Assembly: GCA_025455665.1 (NCBI GenBank)
Contig: JALOMC010000200.1
Location: 1 to 5,530 of the forward strand
Source: Chitinophagaceae bacterium
Lineage (GTDB): Bacteria; Bacteroidota; Bacteroidia; Chitinophagales; Chitinophagaceae
DNA: 5,530 bases
Direction of reading: 5' to 3'
A program made the translations under genes and the position numbers. Below the pieces are notes generated by a model, which saw only the letters and a program-made list of their open reading frames with translations, ran no database searches and was not told the origin of the DNA. Below are positions 1 to 5,530 of this stretch, one piece after another; position 1 is the first letter of the stretch; every line of letters begins with the position of its first letter.

Positions 1-2640
1 CTCTTTGCCTCTCAACAATTCTGCCAGCTCACCGCTCAGGGTATCTAATGCTTGCCGGTTGCTCACCATTTCTTCGGCGGCCTGGCTGAGCTGCTGGGTA
101 CTTTCAGCTATCTGCCGCTCCAGGTTAAATACCTGTTGTTGTTTAAAGTTTTGCTCCTGCTCCAGCGAGCCGATTTTGCTTTGCTGCCTTGTCAAGGCCA
201 GGTTGCCCTCATTGTATTCGCCGGCGGCCTGTTGGTATTCGGCTTCTGCCAGTTTATAATAGTCCTCTTTGGTTTGTATAGTGGCCTGCAATTCCTGCAA
301 TTGGTCATTCAGCTGCTGCAGTTTCTCCCGCACATCTGCTATCGCATCGTGCTGGTCTTGCAACTGTACTTCGTAGTTTTCCAGCCGGGCCAATGCTGTT
401 TGCTGCGTTGCCAGCAGGTTTTCCTTTTTGTTTTGCGCAGCAAACACCGCATTGGTCAGTTGCAGTATTTCCTGCTCAGTTTGCCGGATGGCATTTTCTT
501 TCAGCTGCTCGTTGAAGCCTAAAACTTCCGCATGCTTTTTACTGATGCGTTGTTTCAGGTCATCTATCACCAGCGATTGCTCGTCTATTTCAGCCTGCAG
601 CTTCTCCAGGTTTTTGGCCCGCCCAATCTTTTTGCCTTCAAACAGGCCTACACTGCCGCCGCTCAGGGTGTATTTTCCTTTCACATACTTCCCCGTTTTC
701 TCCAGCACCACGTGCCCGGTGCTGGCCTGCAGCACGGTTTCGTCTTCGGCTATAAACACATTGCCCAGCAAGTGCAAGGCAAGGTTGCGATAGCGGGCAT
801 CCACCTCTATTACATCCATAGCAGGTAGCGCTCCGGGCAAAAACAGGCCATGCGCCGTGTTTTCCTGCTTTCGGTCGGCTTCTACAAACGCATTGATCTG
901 GTCCAGCAAAAAGAAATTGGCCTTGCCCTTTTGGTGCGCATCCAGCAGATTCACTGCTTGCATGCCTTCTGTCAGGTCGCCCACCACATAGTAGTTCAGG
1001 TAGGGTTCCAGCACGTTTTCTACAGCGGCCCGGTATTGTTCTTTTACATAAATGATGTCGCTGAGAATGGGTGCCTGGTGCGACCACTGTGGGTTGTTGT
1101 GCAAAAACTTCACCGAATCGGGATAGCCTTCCATGCTATCGATCAGGCTTTTCAGCAGATCAAATTCATTTTTCTTTTGGTCAAACCGGCGGTTCTCTTC
1201 TATCAGTTGGCTGCGCAGCTTTTCCATTTCGCCCTGCCCGGCCAATATCTGCTCCTTGGTTTGCTCATGCTGCATCCGCAGCTGCTCCAAAAATTGCTTC
1301 TTGTCTTTTTCTTCTGCTTCCCGCTGTTCCTTTTCCCGTTCTGCCTTTTGTATTTCAGCCCGGCGCTGCTCTTGTTCCTCCTGCAGTTGGATGATACTAC
1401 GCTGCAGGTTGGCAATGCTGGTATCGGCCACAGCCACTTGCTTTTCGGCATCAAATTGGCTGCGCTGTAAGGCTTGCAAACTACCACGGGCCGCATCCAG
1501 CTCAGCCCGGCGACTGTCGTACACGGTTCGCTTTTCTTCCAGCACCGTCTTCAGCTCATCCAGGCGGGTTTGTAGTCCTGCCAGTTGCTCCCGCTCCCCT
1601 TCCAGTTGCTCGCTGGTGTAGGTCACACTATCTCGCAGGCTTTCCAGTTGGCCTTCGCTTTTCTGCAAAAAGTCCTGCAGGTTGGTTTCCTTTTCGGCCA
1701 AAAACTTCAGCTGCTGCTGCGCCAGATTTTTGTCGTTTTCCTTCAGCCGCAGGTTTTGTAGCAGTTGGTTGAAGGCCTGCTGCATGGCTTGCAGTGCCTT
1801 TTCCTGCTCTATAAAGCCCAGCCGGTCGGCTTCAATGGCTGCTTCTTCTGTAGCTATCTGGGCCTCCAGTTCTACTTTTTTATCCGTTTCGGCCTGTTGC
1901 TGCTCGTTTAGTTCGCGGTATTGCACGTTAAAGCCTTCCAGCGCTGCCTTGGCCAGTTCTACGCTTACTTCCTTGTAGTCCTTTTTGATCTCGTAGTACT
2001 TCTCCGCCTTCTTTGCCTGGTTTTCCAGCGCTTTCAGCTGGTTGTTTATTTCAAATAGCAGGTCTTCAATCCTAGCCAGGTCCTGCTCGGTGGCATCCAG
2101 CTTCAGCTTGGCTTCTTTCTTCCGGGTTTTGTAAATGCTGATACCGGCTGCCTGCTCTAGCATTCGCCGGCGGCTATTGTCCTTGTCGCGAATGATATCG
2201 TCGACCATGCCCAATTCAATAATGGCATAGCTATCTGTGCTGACACCCGTATCCAAAAACAGGTTCTGGATGTCTTTCAGTCGGCACTGCACGTCATTCA
2301 GGCGGTATTCGCTATCGCCATTTTTGTAAAAGCGACGGGTAATGGTGACGGTGCTGAACTCAGTGGGCAGCAAGTTGCGGGTGTTTTCGAAAGTGAGGCT
2401 TACCTCGGCCAAACCGCTGGCGCTGCGGCTACGGCTGCCATTGAAAACCAGGCTATCCAGGTTTTCACTTCGCAGGTTGCTGATCTTTTGCTCGCCTATC
2501 ACCCAGCGGATGCTGTCTACAATATTGCTTTTGCCACAGCCATTGGGCCCAATGATGCCGGTGATGCCCTCATCAAAGTTTACAACGGTTTTGTCGGCAA
2601 AGCTCTTAAACCCCTTGATTTCCAAACTCTTAAGTCGCAC
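1..2640 (-). CDS. smc: Chromosome segregation/condensation ATPase SMC, N-terminal 880 residues (gene continues past the left edge)
   Basis: SMC forms the coiled-coil homodimer of the bacterial condensin complex with ScpA and ScpB and organises the nucleoid through ATP-driven DNA loop handling. Seen here: a classic SMC N-terminus (MRLKSLEIKGFKSFADKT), Walker A GPNGCGKSN at residues 31-39, Q-loop region WVIGEQK at 46-52, the head motif IIELGMVDDII at 140-150, and RRRMLEQAAGISIYKTRKK at 157-174, where the first coiled coil begins. Residues about 175-495 are Gln/Glu/Leu-rich coiled coil. The globular hinge spans about 500-675 (starting IDSMEGYP, ending near YTLSGGSVGLFEGKKIGR). From there to residue 880 is returning coiled coil. 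The frame is intact across the points I checked, including the hinge. The GTG at 2640-2638 is chosen because it gives the family's canonical N-terminus and an in-frame stop lies only 19 bases upstream at 2661-2659; GGGAG precedes it by 4 bases. Family length is about 1,170-1,190 residues, so the signature motif and Walker B of the C-terminal head lie outside the window. Confidence 0.97.
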   Translation of the reverse strand, partial: MRLKSLEIKGFKSFADKTVVNFDEGITGIIGPNGCGKSNIVDSIRWVIGEQKISNLRSENLDSLVFNGSRSRSASGLAEVSLTFENTRNLLPTEFSTVTITRRFYKNGDSEYRLNDVQCRLKDIQNLFLDTGVSTDSYAIIELGMVDDIIRDKDNSRRRMLEQAAGISIYKTRKKEAKLKLDATEQDLARIEDLLFEINNQLKALENQAKKAEKYYEIKKDYKEVSVELAKAALEGFNVQYRELNEQQQAETDKKVELEAQIATEEAAIEADRLGFIEQEKALQAMQQAFNQLLQNLRLKENDKNLAQQQLKFLAEKETNLQDFLQKSEGQLESLRDSVTYTSEQLEGEREQLAGLQTRLDELKTVLEEKRTVYDSRRAELDAARGSLQALQRSQFDAEKQVAVADTSIANLQRSIIQLQEEQEQRRAEIQKAEREKEQREAEEKDKKQFLEQLRMQHEQTKEQILAGQGEMEKLRSQLIEENRRFDQKKNEFDLLKSLIDSMEGYPDSVKFLHNNPQWSHQAPILSDIIYVKEQYRAAVENVLEPYLNYYVVGDLTEGMQAVNLLDAHQKGKANFFLLDQINAFVEADRKQENTAHGLFLPGALPAMDVIEVDARYRNLALHLLGNVFIAEDETVLQASTGHVVLEKTGKYVKGKYTLSGGSVGLFEGKKIGRAKNLEKLQAEIDEQSLVIDDLKQRISKKHAEVLGFNEQLKENAIRQTEQEILQLTNAVFAAQNKKENLLATQQTALARLENYEVQLQDQHDAIADVREKLQQLNDQLQELQATIQTKEDYYKLAEAEYQQAAGEYNEGNLALTRQQSKIGSLEQEQNFKQQQVFNLERQIAESTQQLSQAAEEMVSNRQALDTLSGELAELLRGKE

Positions 2641-2704
2641 AGTGCTCCCATTTATTGTTTAAACAGTACTACCAACACTGGCAGGCCGGCCCGGCACTAC
2701 CATA

Positions 2705-2740
2705 GCCGCCAAAAATATCCTGCCTGCTGCTTTAGGCGGC
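2705..2740. repeat. Inverted repeat over the candidate smc promoter
   Basis: Arms GCCGCCAAAA (2705-2714) and TTTAGGCGGC (2731-2740) are complementary over 10 positions with one mismatch, separated by 16 bases. The left arm covers most of the predicted smc -7 box. It could be an operator for a dimeric regulator or a hairpin with no function; nothing else here distinguishes these. Confidence 0.4.
2710..2717 (-). promoter_or_regulatory. Candidate -7 element of the smc promoter
   Basis: Read on the minus strand these bases are TATTTTTG, a full match to the Bacteroidota -7 consensus TAnnTTTG, about 70 bases upstream of the smc GTG. I see no good TTTG/TTG -33 box at the usual 19-21 base spacing, so the call rests on one element only. 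It lies within an inverted repeat (2705-2740), which might affect its use. Confidence 0.35.
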
Positions 2741-2843
2741 CCTGTTCCGGCAGCATTTGCACCCATTTTATGCACGTTTTTTTCACAGCACCTGCCACAA
2801 GATCATCCCGCAGAAACCGCACAAAAAAGCCCACTGAAACCAC

Positions 2844-2853
2844 ATGTCGACAT
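2844..2853. promoter_or_regulatory. 10-bp perfect palindrome, possible operator
   Basis: ATGTCGACAT is a perfect palindrome about 65 bases before the RDD start codon. If the weak -7 element at 2887-2894 is used, its centre falls near -52, a plausible activator position. A 10-bp palindrome can arise by chance, so this is only a candidate. Confidence 0.2.
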
Positions 2854-2886
2854 CAAGCAAAAGCGGTGGCGAATTGAAAAATGATC

Positions 2887-2894
2887 TTTATTTG
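2887..2894 (+). promoter_or_regulatory. Weak candidate -7 element of the RDD gene
   Basis: TTTATTTG matches TAnnTTTG except for the second base. It lies 23 bases before the start codon, which would give a leader of roughly 15-20 bases. No TTG box sits at the expected upstream distance. It is given as the best candidate in the region, not as a confident promoter. Confidence 0.22.
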
Positions 2895-2917
2895 GGGGGC
2901 ACAAAAACAACACGCTC

Positions 2918-3415
2918 ATGAACGGACCGCAACAGTTTGATTACCAACAATCGCCCGACTTGCTCGGGGCTGATGTTTTTCAGGAAAAAGCCGAATACGC
3001 CGGGTTTTGGCTGCGCTTTGCGGCGTATATCATAGATGGTATTTTGCTCTACATTGTCAACAGCATCTTCACTGCCATCATTGGTTTGAATGCGACCCTG
3101 CTGAACGATGCCGGCGAGTTTGCCTTTACCGCGGCTTACTGGTCCGCGCTGGGCCTCAGCACCGTGCTCAACCTTGCGTATTTTGCTTTGATGGAAAGCA
3201 GTGCATGGCAAGCCACGCTGGGCAAAAAAGCCTGCTCCATTAAAGTAACCGACCTATCGGGCAACCGCATCGGCATCGGCCGGGCTATTGGCCGTTATTT
3301 GGGAAAAATTGTGTCTACGTTCACCTTGCTCATTGGTTTCATCATGGCTGGCTTTACCGAGCGTAAGCAGGCCCTGCACGATATGATGGCCGGAACACTA
3401 GTGGTAAAAAGCTAA
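2918..3415 (+). CDS. RDD family integral membrane protein
   Basis: A 165-residue membrane protein of the RDD family, a poorly characterised group named after one conserved Arg and two Asp residues; some members have been linked to ion transport. Seen here: a short hydrophilic N-terminus (1-26), then AGFWLRFAAYIIDGI (28-42) with the family Arg33 and Asp40 inside the first membrane segment (about 34-57). A second segment lies at about 72-94, followed by a loop with the typical TLGKKACSIKVTDLSGNRIG motif (100-119) and a third segment at about 127-146. The protein ends with QALHDMMAGTLVV (151-163), containing the conserved Asp155. Length and three-helix layout fit a stand-alone RDD protein. There is no Shine-Dalgarno site before the ATG; the leader is A/C-rich, as is common in Bacteroidota. 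A strong terminator directly downstream suggests a monocistronic unit. The transported substrate cannot be read from the sequence. Confidence 0.9.
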   Translation: MNGPQQFDYQQSPDLLGADVFQEKAEYAGFWLRFAAYIIDGILLYIVNSIFTAIIGLNATLLNDAGEFAFTAAYWSALGLSTVLNLAYFALMESSAWQATLGKKACSIKVTDLSGNRIGIGRAIGRYLGKIVSTFTLLIGFIMAGFTERKQALHDMMAGTLVVKS

Positions 3416-3446
3416 GTTGTCATTGGCTTGCATCGACTTAGTTTTG
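3416..3446 (+). promoter_or_regulatory. Probable promoter of the fRMsr-DUF2452 operon (TTG-N19-TAnnTTTG)
   Basis: TTG at 3417-3419 (GTTG from 3416) is followed after exactly 19 bases by TAGTTTTG at 3439-3446, a full match to the Bacteroidota -33/-7 arrangement. It begins right after the RDD stop codon (3413-3415). Transcription would start near 3452, inside the left arm of the terminator hairpin, giving a leader of about 30 bases before the ATG at 3484. Confidence 0.6.
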
Positions 3447-3447
3447 C

Positions 3448-3483
3448 TGCCCGCTGCCGCACACCGGTAGCGGGCATTTTTTT
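3448..3483 (+). terminator. Rho-independent terminator of the RDD gene
   Basis: A 12-bp stem, TGCCCGCTGCCG (3448-3459) with CGGTAGCGGGCA (3465-3476), pairs throughout with one G-U pair around a CACAC loop. It is followed by seven T residues (3477-3483). Stem strength and T-tract are textbook. It lies 32 bases after the RDD stop. The last T is directly adjacent to the A of the next gene's ATG. Confidence 0.92.
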
Positions 3484-3960
3484 ATGGCAGAAGACTTACA
3501 GATAGCAAAAGGAAGCAAAGCCGAGCAATACGAAGCACTGGTACCACAAATAGCCGCCTTGCTGGACGGCGAACCCAACCTGGTAGCCAATATGGCCAAC
3601 ATGGCAGCCGCACTGAAAGAACAGTTTGGCTGGTGGTGGGTTGGTTTTTACCTGGCCGATGGGCCCGACGAACTGGTGCTGGGCCCCTTTCAGGGCCCGG
3701 TGGCCTGCACCCGCATTCGCAAAGGCCGCGGGGTGTGCGGTAGCAGCTGGGCCAGCGCCAGCACCATCATTGTGCCCGATGTAGAGCAGTTTCCGGGCCA
3801 TATTGCCTGTAGCAGCCTCAGCCGCAGCGAGATAGTTGTGCCGCTATGGAATGGCAAAGAGATAGTAGGCGTGCTGGATGTAGACAGCGAACACCTGGAC
3901 CATTTTGACGAGACCGACAAACAATACCTCGAGCAAATTGTAAGGTTGCTCAGGTTCTGA
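3484..3960 (+). CDS. msrC: Free methionine-(R)-sulfoxide reductase (GAF-domain fRMsr)
   Basis: This enzyme reduces free (not protein-bound) L-methionine-(R)-sulfoxide to methionine in the cytoplasm, using cysteine thiols recycled by thioredoxin. The 158 residues form one GAF domain. Seen here: WVGFYL (52-57), LVLGPFQGPVAC (64-75), RGVCG (82-86), GHIAC (105-109), SEIVVPL (115-121) and GVLDVDS (129-135). The three family cysteines are at 75, 85 and 109 with spacings of 10 and 24, the same as Cys84/94/118 of the E. coli enzyme (YebR/MsrC). The substrate-binding acids align as Glu116, Asp132 and Asp134. All key residues are therefore present and activity is expected. The protein ends a little earlier than the E. 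coli form, soon after EQIVRLL. ATG at 3484 is the only sensible start: the next upstream in-frame triplets lead to a stop at 3439-3441, and later Mets (37, 40) would delete a family helix. The start codon touches the preceding terminator, so translation initiation context is unusual. The next gene follows after 13 bp. Confidence 0.95.
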   Translation: MAEDLQIAKGSKAEQYEALVPQIAALLDGEPNLVANMANMAAALKEQFGWWWVGFYLADGPDELVLGPFQGPVACTRIRKGRGVCGSSWASASTIIVPDVEQFPGHIACSSLSRSEIVVPLWNGKEIVGVLDVDSEHLDHFDETDKQYLEQIVRLLRF

Positions 3961-3973
3961 CGAAAAAACAAGC

Positions 3974-4771
3974 ATGGTACAAGCGTATAACTTTCTGGCT
4001 GCGTGGCAGCTGTTCCCCGAAAAATGTGATTATCAATACGGCCAGATACCCAAGAGTGGCAACTATAAAATAGAAACCGATGACCGGCATCAACAATTGA
4101 TTATCAGTATCAATTGGGTTTCGTTTGACAACAGTGCTTTCTTTAGCGAGTACCGCATCAGCCCCGATGGCGACTGGCATCCTTTTGACAACCAGGAACT
4201 GGCCGACGAAGCACGTGGCGAGTTTGTAAATGCCAGCTGCATGGAGCTGCACTTTCGAAAAGAAGGTGCCGATGTGCTGCTGGTGAAAAAAGAGATTTTG
4301 CCCAACGGCTACCTGAAAGTGACCCAACAGGGAAACCGGCCGGACAATGGCGAGCCTTTTAGCAACGTAGAAGTATACCACAAACAAATGAGTGTACTGC
4401 CCTACGCCAGCAGCGTGGGTAGCGTAGCCATCAGGCCCACCGAAGAGGGCATGATAAAGCACAAGGCCCTGCTGGCCATGGAGCAGCAAACCGATATGCA
4501 GCTGGACCAGATACGGCAGCAAATAGAACTGCTGGCTCGCCAGGCACAAGAACTCCGGAAACGTAAAGAGCTGAGTCTCATGATTTACGAGGCGAAGCTG
4601 AACTTTCAGCCGGTGATAGGCCAAACCTATTTTATGTACGAAAAACGGGATGGCAACTACCTGCTGAGCCTGGTAAGCCCCAAAGAATGGGGCGGCAGCG
4701 GCCCGTTCAAACAGTTTGTTTCGGCCGTAAAGTTGCTGGCCGACCACACCTGGATTGAAGTGGAGGGGTAA
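3974..4771 (+). CDS. Two-domain protein: beta-rich N-terminal domain plus C-terminal DUF2452 (C1orf50-like) domain
   Basis: The function is unknown. The C-terminal half (about 139-265) resembles DUF2452, a family shared by Bacteroidota proteins and eukaryotic C1orf50. It opens with LPYASSVGSVAIRP (142-155), continues with a Gln-rich helical stretch (about 165-200), then YEAKLNFQPVIGQTYFMYEK (205-224), LSLVSPKEWG (231-240, the best conserved block) and a closing KLLADHTWIEVE (253-264). The N-terminal part (1-138) is rich in predicted beta strands and aromatic residues (NFLAAWQL, GNYKIE, LIISINWVSF, YRISPDGDW, ADVLLVKKE). It could be a calycin/lipocalin-like barrel; that is inference from pattern only. 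No signal peptide or membrane segment is seen, so it is probably cytoplasmic. The gene starts 13 bp after the methionine sulfoxide reductase with an A-rich leader and no Shine-Dalgarno site, and is likely co-transcribed with it. A long antisense reading frame covers this gene but carries no family motifs. Confidence 0.85.
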   Translation: MVQAYNFLAAWQLFPEKCDYQYGQIPKSGNYKIETDDRHQQLIISINWVSFDNSAFFSEYRISPDGDWHPFDNQELADEARGEFVNASCMELHFRKEGADVLLVKKEILPNGYLKVTQQGNRPDNGEPFSNVEVYHKQMSVLPYASSVGSVAIRPTEEGMIKHKALLAMEQQTDMQLDQIRQQIELLARQAQELRKRKELSLMIYEAKLNFQPVIGQTYFMYEKRDGNYLLSLVSPKEWGGSGPFKQFVSAVKLLADHTWIEVEG

Positions 4772-4834
4772 GCTGGAGGCCCAGGCACGGGTCAACGTTT
4801 AAGATGATTGTTTCCAATTTGTATTTGACGGGTG

Positions 4835-4862
4835 ATGCGGTACTGCCGGGGGGCTGCCGCAT
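4835..4862. repeat. Small hairpin in the convergent intergenic region
   Basis: ATGCGG (4835-4840) and CCGCAT (4857-4862) are perfect inverted repeats around a 16-base G-rich interior that can add a short GCC/GGC pairing. There is no T-tract after it on either strand, so it is not a standard terminator, though it could protect the 3' end of the upstream message. Confidence 0.4.
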
Positions 4863-4868
4863 GGAGGA

Positions 4869-4920
4869 CACTACCCCGCAGCGCCGCCTGGCCGCAGGCA
4901 AGGCGAAGCGAGGAGTAGTG
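4869..4920. repeat. 52-nt imperfect palindrome, candidate dispersed repeat/3' structure
   Basis: About 20 base pairs form in five blocks: 4869-4874/4915-4920, 4875-4876/4912-4913, 4877-4879/4908-4910, 4882-4885/4902-4905 and 4886-4890/4895-4899, with a GCCG tetraloop at 4891-4894. All bases left unpaired on the right arm are adenines (4914, 4911, 4906-4907, 4900-4901); the left arm has only AG at 4880-4881. The element lies between two convergent genes and has no T-tract. It resembles REP-type intergenic palindromes or a bidirectional 3'-end structure. Whether copies occur elsewhere in the genome cannot be seen here. Confidence 0.6.
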
Positions 4921-5019
4921 CCGACAGGCGGCTACCGCTGCCGGGTGCTGCACTGCTGCTGATTGCCCCACCTTTTTCCAACATTGGTTTGAGCGTATCG
5001 GCCACCAATACCACGCCAT

Positions 5020-5530
5020 TCAATCTTCGCTGCAGCCAATGGGGGCACCCGGGGGCATCTCTTTGTGCAGCGTTGGCCTGGCCTTTTCTGGCGCTTTTAT
5101 GCGCTCCAGTGCCAGTTGGTAGTGTGCCTTTCTTTTCGGTACCGGTGGCTGTCTTTAGCCGGGCACCCAGCCAGCCTTTCAGGCCATCCAATTCGGCCGC
5201 CAGCAGTGCCCTTGCTTCGTAACCGTTTTCCTCATTTACACTGGCAGCCAGCAGATAGGTCAGCAGTACCTGCTCTGTTTGCATTTGTATTTGCCGCAGC
5301 TGGCCGGCTTTCCGTGGGGCCTGCCAGGTTTGCTGTATCAGGGTGCCCACCATATCGGTAAGGCCAAAACCCACACTGGGTGCCTGCTGCACCAGGCGGT
5401 TCAGGCGCTCCGGGTGAAATAGAAACGAAAGGGGCCAATCGGCCGCCGCCTCGGCCGGCGATAGCATATCAAAAGCAAGGCCGGTCCGCTTTTTAAACAG
5501 TTCGCGGTTGAACTCGTAGCCGGCTGGCCG
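5020..5530 (-). CDS. Zinc-dependent metalloprotease (DUF5117/DUF4953 type), C-terminal part, with a frameshift near the end
   Basis: This is the C-terminal region of the large zinc-dependent metalloprotease family of Bacteroidota, usually exported proteins of about 800 residues or more. The HExxH catalytic site would be beyond the right edge. The first 134 codons (5530-5129) include GYEFNRELFKK, FDMLSPAEAAADW, LSFLFHPERLNRLV, LTDMVGTLIQQTW, QTEQVLLTYLLAASVNEEN and LDGLKGWLGARL, which match the family's C-terminal helical domain from memory. After GTEKK the reading frame loses this similarity. The frame one base further on (from 5127) gives AHYQLALERIKAPEKAR, HKEMPPGAPIGCSED and a stop at 5022-5020, the expected family ending. 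The simplest reading is one extra G in AAAGGCAC (5131-5124). It could be a real inactivating or tail-changing mutation, a sequencing error, or +1 slippage of the ribosome on AAA-G. Without a shift, the protein would instead carry 85 unrelated Gly/Ala/Ser-rich residues ending at 4871. The gene is partial at its 5' end. Confidence 0.78.
5124..5140 (-). other. Apparent +1 frameshift site in the metalloprotease gene
   Basis: On the minus strand the codons read ACC GAA AAG AAA, then G, then GCA CAC TAC. Dropping one base at 5128/5127 joins the two family-matching frames exactly. The purine-rich tract just before it (5137-5127) is the type of site where indels or lysyl-tRNA slippage may occur. Confidence 0.7.

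Larger units (their letters stand above)
2641..2917. other. Divergent intergenic region between smc and the RDD gene
   Basis: No supported coding sequence lies in these 277 bases. The region should hold promoters for both flanking genes, which are transcribed away from each other. It contains the smc -7 candidate, the GCCGCC/GGCGGC inverted repeat, an 8-bp GGCCGGCC palindrome at 2684-2691, a 10-bp palindrome at 2844-2853 and a G6 run at 2894-2899 ahead of the RDD start. Confidence 0.7.
4772..5019. other. Convergent intergenic region without a supported gene
   Basis: These 248 bases separate the 3' ends of the DUF2452 gene and the metalloprotease. They contain the two hairpins described separately and a GCTGC-rich stretch (about 4931-4960). 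If the metalloprotease frameshift is not bypassed, its out-of-frame tail would read through this region on the minus strand and stop at 4873-4871. Confidence 0.6.

Noticed and set aside
5..1978. Several plus-strand open frames rich in Leu, Cys, Ser and Phe across the left third
   Set aside because: They are antisense to the smc coding sequence. Their Leu/Ser/Cys-rich make-up is what the complement of Gln/Glu/Lys/Ala-rich coiled-coil codons gives.
1..2640. Apparent repetitive GCTG/CAGC-rich sequence across smc
   Set aside because: It reflects frequent Gln, Leu and Ala codons of the coiled-coil arms; I found no regular DNA repeat unit or CRISPR-like spacing.
2649..2651. ATG on the minus strand just upstream of the smc GTG, considered as the smc start
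   Set aside because: It is out of frame with the SMC N-terminus; the in-frame GTG at 2640-2638 gives the canonical protein start.
2488..2877. A 129-codon plus-strand frame crossing the smc start and the intergenic region
   Set aside because: Its first part is antisense to the SMC ATPase head and the remainder has low-complexity composition without motifs.
3661..3698. Three GGGCCC palindromes within 38 bases
   Set aside because: They fall in the reductase coding sequence and follow from Gly-Pro pairs in DGPDE, LGPFQ and QGPVA, so codon use explains them.
3950..4795. A 281-codon open frame on the minus strand across the DUF2452 gene, longer than the plus-strand gene itself
   Set aside because: It shows no recognisable family motifs, while the plus-strand frame contains clear DUF2452 blocks (YASSVGSVAIRP, SPKEWG) and sits 13 bp behind the reductase gene. 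It is an antisense shadow.

Overview
The window looks like chromosomal DNA of a member of the Bacteroidota, most likely a Chitinophagaceae-type organism of roughly 50% G+C. Four things point there: the SMC sequence motifs, upstream regions without Shine-Dalgarno sites, promoter-like TTG/TAnnTTTG elements, and a C-terminal domain of the zinc-dependent metalloprotease family that is abundant in this phylum. The taxonomic call is inference from family resemblance and not from a marker search.

Layout. Positions 1-2640 on the minus strand carry the first 880 residues of the chromosome-condensation ATPase SMC: N-terminal ATPase head, first coiled-coil arm, complete hinge and part of the returning arm. 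The gene runs off the left edge. A 277-bp divergent intergenic region follows, with a candidate smc promoter, an inverted repeat over it and a 10-bp palindrome. On the plus strand come an RDD-family membrane protein (2918-3415), a strong intrinsic terminator whose U-tract touches the next start codon, a free methionine-(R)-sulfoxide reductase of the GAF type (3484-3960) and, 13 bp later, a two-domain protein with a beta-rich N-terminus and a C-terminal DUF2452 (C1orf50-like) domain (3974-4771). The last two probably form a two-gene operon driven by a promoter at 3416-3446 that overlaps the end of the RDD gene. Between the convergent genes lies about 250 bp holding strong palindromes, including a 52-nt hairpin whose unpaired bases are mostly adenines on one arm. 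The right edge (5530 down to 5020, minus strand) is the C-terminal end of a zinc-dependent metalloprotease of the DUF5117/DUF4953 type. Its last 35 codons are in a different frame from the rest because of one apparent extra base near 5128.

How the genes relate. smc is a housekeeping gene with its own divergent promoter region. The reductase repairs oxidised free methionine, so the DUF2452 partner may be transcribed with an oxidative-damage repair enzyme, although its own role is unknown. I did not find a defence island, CRISPR array, RNA gene or transposase. The observations most worth following are the metalloprotease frameshift, the terminator/promoter/start-codon overlap, the palindromic element and the DUF2452 fusion.
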